Shown here piece after piece: positions 44,155-45,765 of a DNA stretch of 45,765 nt; positions within the stretch are counted from its first letter, which is position 1, and each line of letters starts with the position of its first letter. The position numbers were made by a program, and so were the translations under genes. The notes beneath the pieces are model-generated. The model saw nothing but the letters and a program-made list of their open reading frames with translations, did no database searches and was not told the DNA's origin. Source of the stretch: Chryseobacterium gleum (GTDB lineage Bacteria > Bacteroidota > Bacteroidia > Flavobacteriales > Flavobacteriaceae); contig CAMDGB010000016.1 of NCBI GenBank assembly GCA_945897915.1, positions 1-45,765 on the forward strand. The letters are read 5' to 3'.

Positions 44155-44190
44155 ACAAAAAGCCTTCACAGAAATGTGGAGGCTTTTTGT
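44155..44190 (+). terminator. Strong terminator with GAAA loop
   Basis: ACAAAAAGCCTTCACA (44155-44170) pairs with TGTGGAGGCTTTTTGT (44175-44190) over 16 bp with one mismatch, closed by GAAA. It ends with TTTTTGTTTTT. It follows the gene at 43370 by 20 nt. Confidence 0.9.
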
Positions 44191-44282
44191 TTTTATACCT
44201 TCATTAAAAACCAAAAAATCCGATATTTTACTGGTATTAGAATCTAAATCTAGCAACTTTATTTTGCATAAATTATTCATTT

Positions 44283-44323
44283 CCAATGTTAAGTTTTCGC
44301 CAAAACTAAAAACTTAACATTGG
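44283..44323. repeat. Perfect 15-bp inverted repeat overlapping the histone-like promoter
   Basis: CCAATGTTAAGTTTT (44283-44297) and its exact complement (44309-44323) surround an 11-nt loop. The right arm contains the TTG -33 box (44320-44322). It could be an operator or an upstream hairpin. Confidence 0.8.
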
Positions 44324-44348
44324 ATATTTAATATTTAATTTACCTTTG
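44320..44348 (+). promoter_or_regulatory. Promoter of the histone-like gene (TTG - 18 nt - TACCTTTG)
   Basis: TTG (44320-44322) and TACCTTTG (44341-44348) match both Bacteroidota boxes with an 18-nt spacer. The ATG at 44391 is 42 nt downstream of the -7 box. This is the cleanest promoter in the window. Confidence 0.8.
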
Positions 44349-44390
44349 CATAACATTTAATTAACATTAGAACAACAAAAAATACATAAA

Positions 44391-44954
44391 ATGGAAGAAA
44401 AAAAACAAATTGAGGAAACAAATCAAGCAGAAAAAGTAGTAACTAGTAGTGTAACACCACAAAAAAAAGTTACTCCAGTTAGAAGAACTGCTACAAGAAA
44501 ACCGGTTGTAAAAAAAGAAGTTGTAACAAAACCTGCTATAACACCAACTAGAACTCCAAGAGTGAGAAAACCAATTGAAGTGAAACCAGTTGAAAAAATT
44601 ACTGCTCCTACAGAAAGTAAAACTGCTGTAATTGCAGAGAAAAGTGTAAGTGGTATTGTAGTGGAAATTACTCCTGCAAATCATGAAACAAAAAAATTAG
44701 AAAAAAATAACATTAAAAAATTGAAAAAGATGAGTAAAAAAATCACAGAAAAAGAAAAGAAAGAGAAAGCAAAGCAAAAAGAAAAACAAGCTGTAGCTAA
44801 AGCAAAACAAAAAGAAAAGGAAAAGAAAGCTAAGAAAAAGAAAAAAGAAAAAGCTAAGAAAGAAAAAGCAAAAATGAAGTTAAAAGCTAAAACAGCTAAG
44901 AAAAAAGCAGCAGCTAAAAAGAAAAATTCGAAAGCAAAATCGAAGAAAAAATAG
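44391..44954 (+). CDS. Lysine-rich histone H1-like protein
   Basis: The 187-residue protein has no membrane segment. Residues 1-100 are mixed Thr/Pro/Val/Lys/Arg with TPVRRTATRKPVVKK and TPTRTPRVRKP motifs. The C-terminal half (from about 100) is nearly pure Lys/Ala/Glu, with repeats such as AKKEKAK, KAKKKKKEK and AKKKAAAKKK, like histone H1 tails. It should bind DNA or RNA non-specifically and may compact the nucleoid. The coding strand is extremely A-rich. It is monocistronic, between two strong terminators. Low complexity makes homology calls unreliable. Confidence 0.85.
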   Translation: MEEKKQIEETNQAEKVVTSSVTPQKKVTPVRRTATRKPVVKKEVVTKPAITPTRTPRVRKPIEVKPVEKITAPTESKTAVIAEKSVSGIVVEITPANHETKKLEKNNIKKLKKMSKKITEKEKKEKAKQKEKQAVAKAKQKEKEKKAKKKKKEKAKKEKAKMKLKAKTAKKKAAAKKKNSKAKSKKK

Positions 44955-44969
44955 ATAAAAGTTTGCCCT

Positions 44970-45005
44970 AAAAAAAAATCGGAACAATTGTTCCGATTTT
45001 TTTTT
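44970..45005. terminator. Bidirectional terminator between the histone-like gene and ribE
   Basis: The palindrome ATCGGAACAATTGTTCCGAT (44978-44997) is flanked by an A-run on the left and a T-run on the right, so it works for both converging genes. Confidence 0.92.
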
Positions 45006-45022
45006 GTTAGTTTAATAGTTGA

Positions 45023-45613
45023 CTAATTTCTTAGTTCATACATCCTAGCTATATATTTTCCCACCACATCAAACTCTAAATTTACTTTTGTGCCAATTTC
45101 AAAAGTATGAAAAATAGTATGTTCGTACGTATATGGAATAATTGCCACGCTAAAACTGTCTTTAGCTGAATTTACTACTGTTAAACTGGTGCCATTTACC
45201 GTAATAGAACCTTTTTCGATAGTAATGTTATTTAGATTGGCATCAAATTCAAATGTAAATTCCCAGCTGCCACTTTTTTCTTGAATAGTTGTACAAACTG
45301 CGGTTTGGTCAACATGGCCTTGTACAATGTGTCCGTCTAATCTGTCGCCCAATTTCATGGCTCTTTCAATATTTACTTTGTCGCCAATTTTCCACAAACC
45401 TAAAGTAGTTTTATTTATCGTTTCTTGGATAGCTGTAACTACGTGTTTGTTGTCAAAAATTTCTACAACGGTCAAACAAACACCATTATGTGCCACACTT
45501 TGGTCAATTTTTAACTCATTCGTAATATTTGTTTGAATTGTTAAGTGTACATTTCCCTGATCTTTTTTGATATCTGAAATTATTCCGAGAGTTTCTATGA
45601 TTCCTGTAAACAT
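45023..45613 (-). CDS. ribE: Riboflavin synthase alpha subunit
   Basis: The enzyme converts two 6,7-dimethyl-8-ribityllumazine molecules into riboflavin and a pyrimidine. The 196-residue protein has two tandem lumazine-binding domains. The first has the N-terminal MFTGIIETLG and VAHNGVCLTV motifs, and the second has HIVQGHVD and ITVNGTSLTV. The length is standard. Its start is 46 nt from the pdxA start, with divergent promoters between. Confidence 0.96.
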   Translation of the reverse strand: MFTGIIETLGIISDIKKDQGNVHLTIQTNITNELKIDQSVAHNGVCLTVVEIFDNKHVVTAIQETINKTTLGLWKIGDKVNIERAMKLGDRLDGHIVQGHVDQTAVCTTIQEKSGSWEFTFEFDANLNNITIEKGSITVNGTSLTVVNSAKDSFSVAIIPYTYEHTIFHTFEIGTKVNLEFDVVGKYIARMYELRN

Positions 45614-45630
45614 ATGACGGTTTATTTTTA

Positions 45631-45638
45631 TAAATTTG
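45631..45638 (+). promoter_or_regulatory. -7 promoter box (TAAATTTG) of pdxA
   Basis: TAAATTTG lies 21 nt before the pdxA ATG at 45660. A minus-strand box begins 3 nt to its right, so the two promoters are almost superimposed. Confidence 0.55.
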
Positions 45639-45641
45639 CAT

Positions 45642-45649
45642 CAAAATTA
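45642..45649 (-). promoter_or_regulatory. -7 promoter box (TAATTTTG on minus strand) of ribE
   Basis: The complement of 45642-45649 is TAATTTTG, 28 nt before the ribE ATG at 45613. Transcription from it would run through the pdxA box. Confidence 0.5.
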
Positions 45650-45659
45650 AGAAATAAAA

Positions 45660-45765
45660 ATGGTAAAACATTCGGAAAATATAATTGTTGGTGTTTCTAT
45701 TGGAGACATGAACGGCATTGGACCAGAAGTAGTGTTAAAAACATTCGAAGATACACGAATGTTAG
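45660..45765 (+). CDS. pdxA: 4-hydroxythreonine-4-phosphate dehydrogenase, N-terminal part (truncated by window edge)
   Basis: The 35 visible residues read NIIVGVSIGDMNGIGPEVVLKTF, the PdxA signature (GDPAGIGPE in the family) with a flavobacterial SIGDMNGIGPE form. PdxA oxidises 4-phosphohydroxy-L-threonine in pyridoxal phosphate synthesis. The ATG at 45660 is the only start before this motif. The rest of the gene lies beyond the window. Confidence 0.92.
   Translation, partial: MVKHSENIIVGVSIGDMNGIGPEVVLKTFEDTRML

Noticed and set aside
44139..44160. Possible degenerate attR copy of the tRNA 3' end (AGGTAGGTCC like AGGTGGGACC)
   Set aside because: Only 8 of 10 core bases match and the alignment breaks soon after; no integrase gene lies between. 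The similarity may be chance.
44367..44684. Minus-strand open frame opposite the histone-like gene
   Set aside because: Its Phe/Ser/Trp/Tyr-rich translation is the complement of an A-rich Lys/Thr gene; there is no promoter or homology.
1..45765. CRISPR arrays, toxin-antitoxin pairs, phage or defence islands
   Set aside because: No spaced direct-repeat arrays, transposase, integrase or known defence domains were seen on either strand.

Overview
The window is chromosomal DNA of a low-GC member of the Bacteroidota, most likely Flavobacterium or a close relative. The evidence is the strong A/T bias, many -7 promoter boxes of the form TAnnTTTG instead of TATAAT, no clear Shine-Dalgarno sites, several TTG starts, a type IX secretion sorting tail (3936..5318), a SprE gliding/secretion lipoprotein (30100..32742), and an ATP synthase operon without the beta and epsilon genes. 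The species is not determined.

Layout. 1-3819 (+): end of panD, a flippase-like membrane protein, a secreted esterase-fold protein without its catalytic serine, and radA. 3936-8888: a T9SS-secreted sugar dehydrogenase (+), then on the minus strand an aldo-keto reductase, a DUF1569 protein, an OmpA-type coiled-coil lipoprotein and exonuclease III. 9144-10937 (+): a fused acyltransferase resembling the ornithine-lipid synthase OlsF. 10984-13884 (-): a DUF2752/DUF4234 membrane protein pair, a 2-hydroxyacid dehydrogenase and dusB. A palindromic intergenic repeat follows at 13995-14094. 14124-20564 (-): an envelope cluster running flippase, dut, sugar nucleotidyltransferase, TPR protein, DUF4292 lipoprotein and EnvC-like protein. 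20593-23809 (-): a small exported protein, a GNAT enzyme and an S9 peptidase gene split by one in-frame stop codon.

23966-36197 (-) is a long co-directional block: mfd, sprE, a bactofilin, AtpZ, a DUF6168-like protein, then atpB-E-F-H-A-G ending at a clear terminator. 36243-40683 holds a lipoprotein (-), an SDR-type threonine dehydrogenase (+), rbfA with an FtsX-like permease and a SnoaL-like lipoprotein (-), and methylmalonyl-CoA epimerase (+).

40778-44134 is the accessory part: a CAT-anticodon tRNA followed by three small, apparently paralogous lipoprotein genes. The sequence just after the tRNA (an ACCACAA-like end plus hairpins) recurs at the module junctions, and the third hairpin copy carries its loop inverted. 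Next comes a membrane protein whose open frame extends about 116 codons upstream of any usual start codon. After a strong terminator come a lysine-rich histone-H1-like gene with a hairpin overlapping its promoter, riboflavin synthase (-), and the first codons of pdxA (+).

Most of the window is ordinary core genome. I found no CRISPR array, transposase, integrase, phage or recognisable defence system. The best leads are the tRNA-adjacent lipoprotein modules with their repeats, the two genes that appear to lack a normal start codon (10984..11424 and 43022..44134), the stop-interrupted peptidase, and the 13995-14094 repeat.
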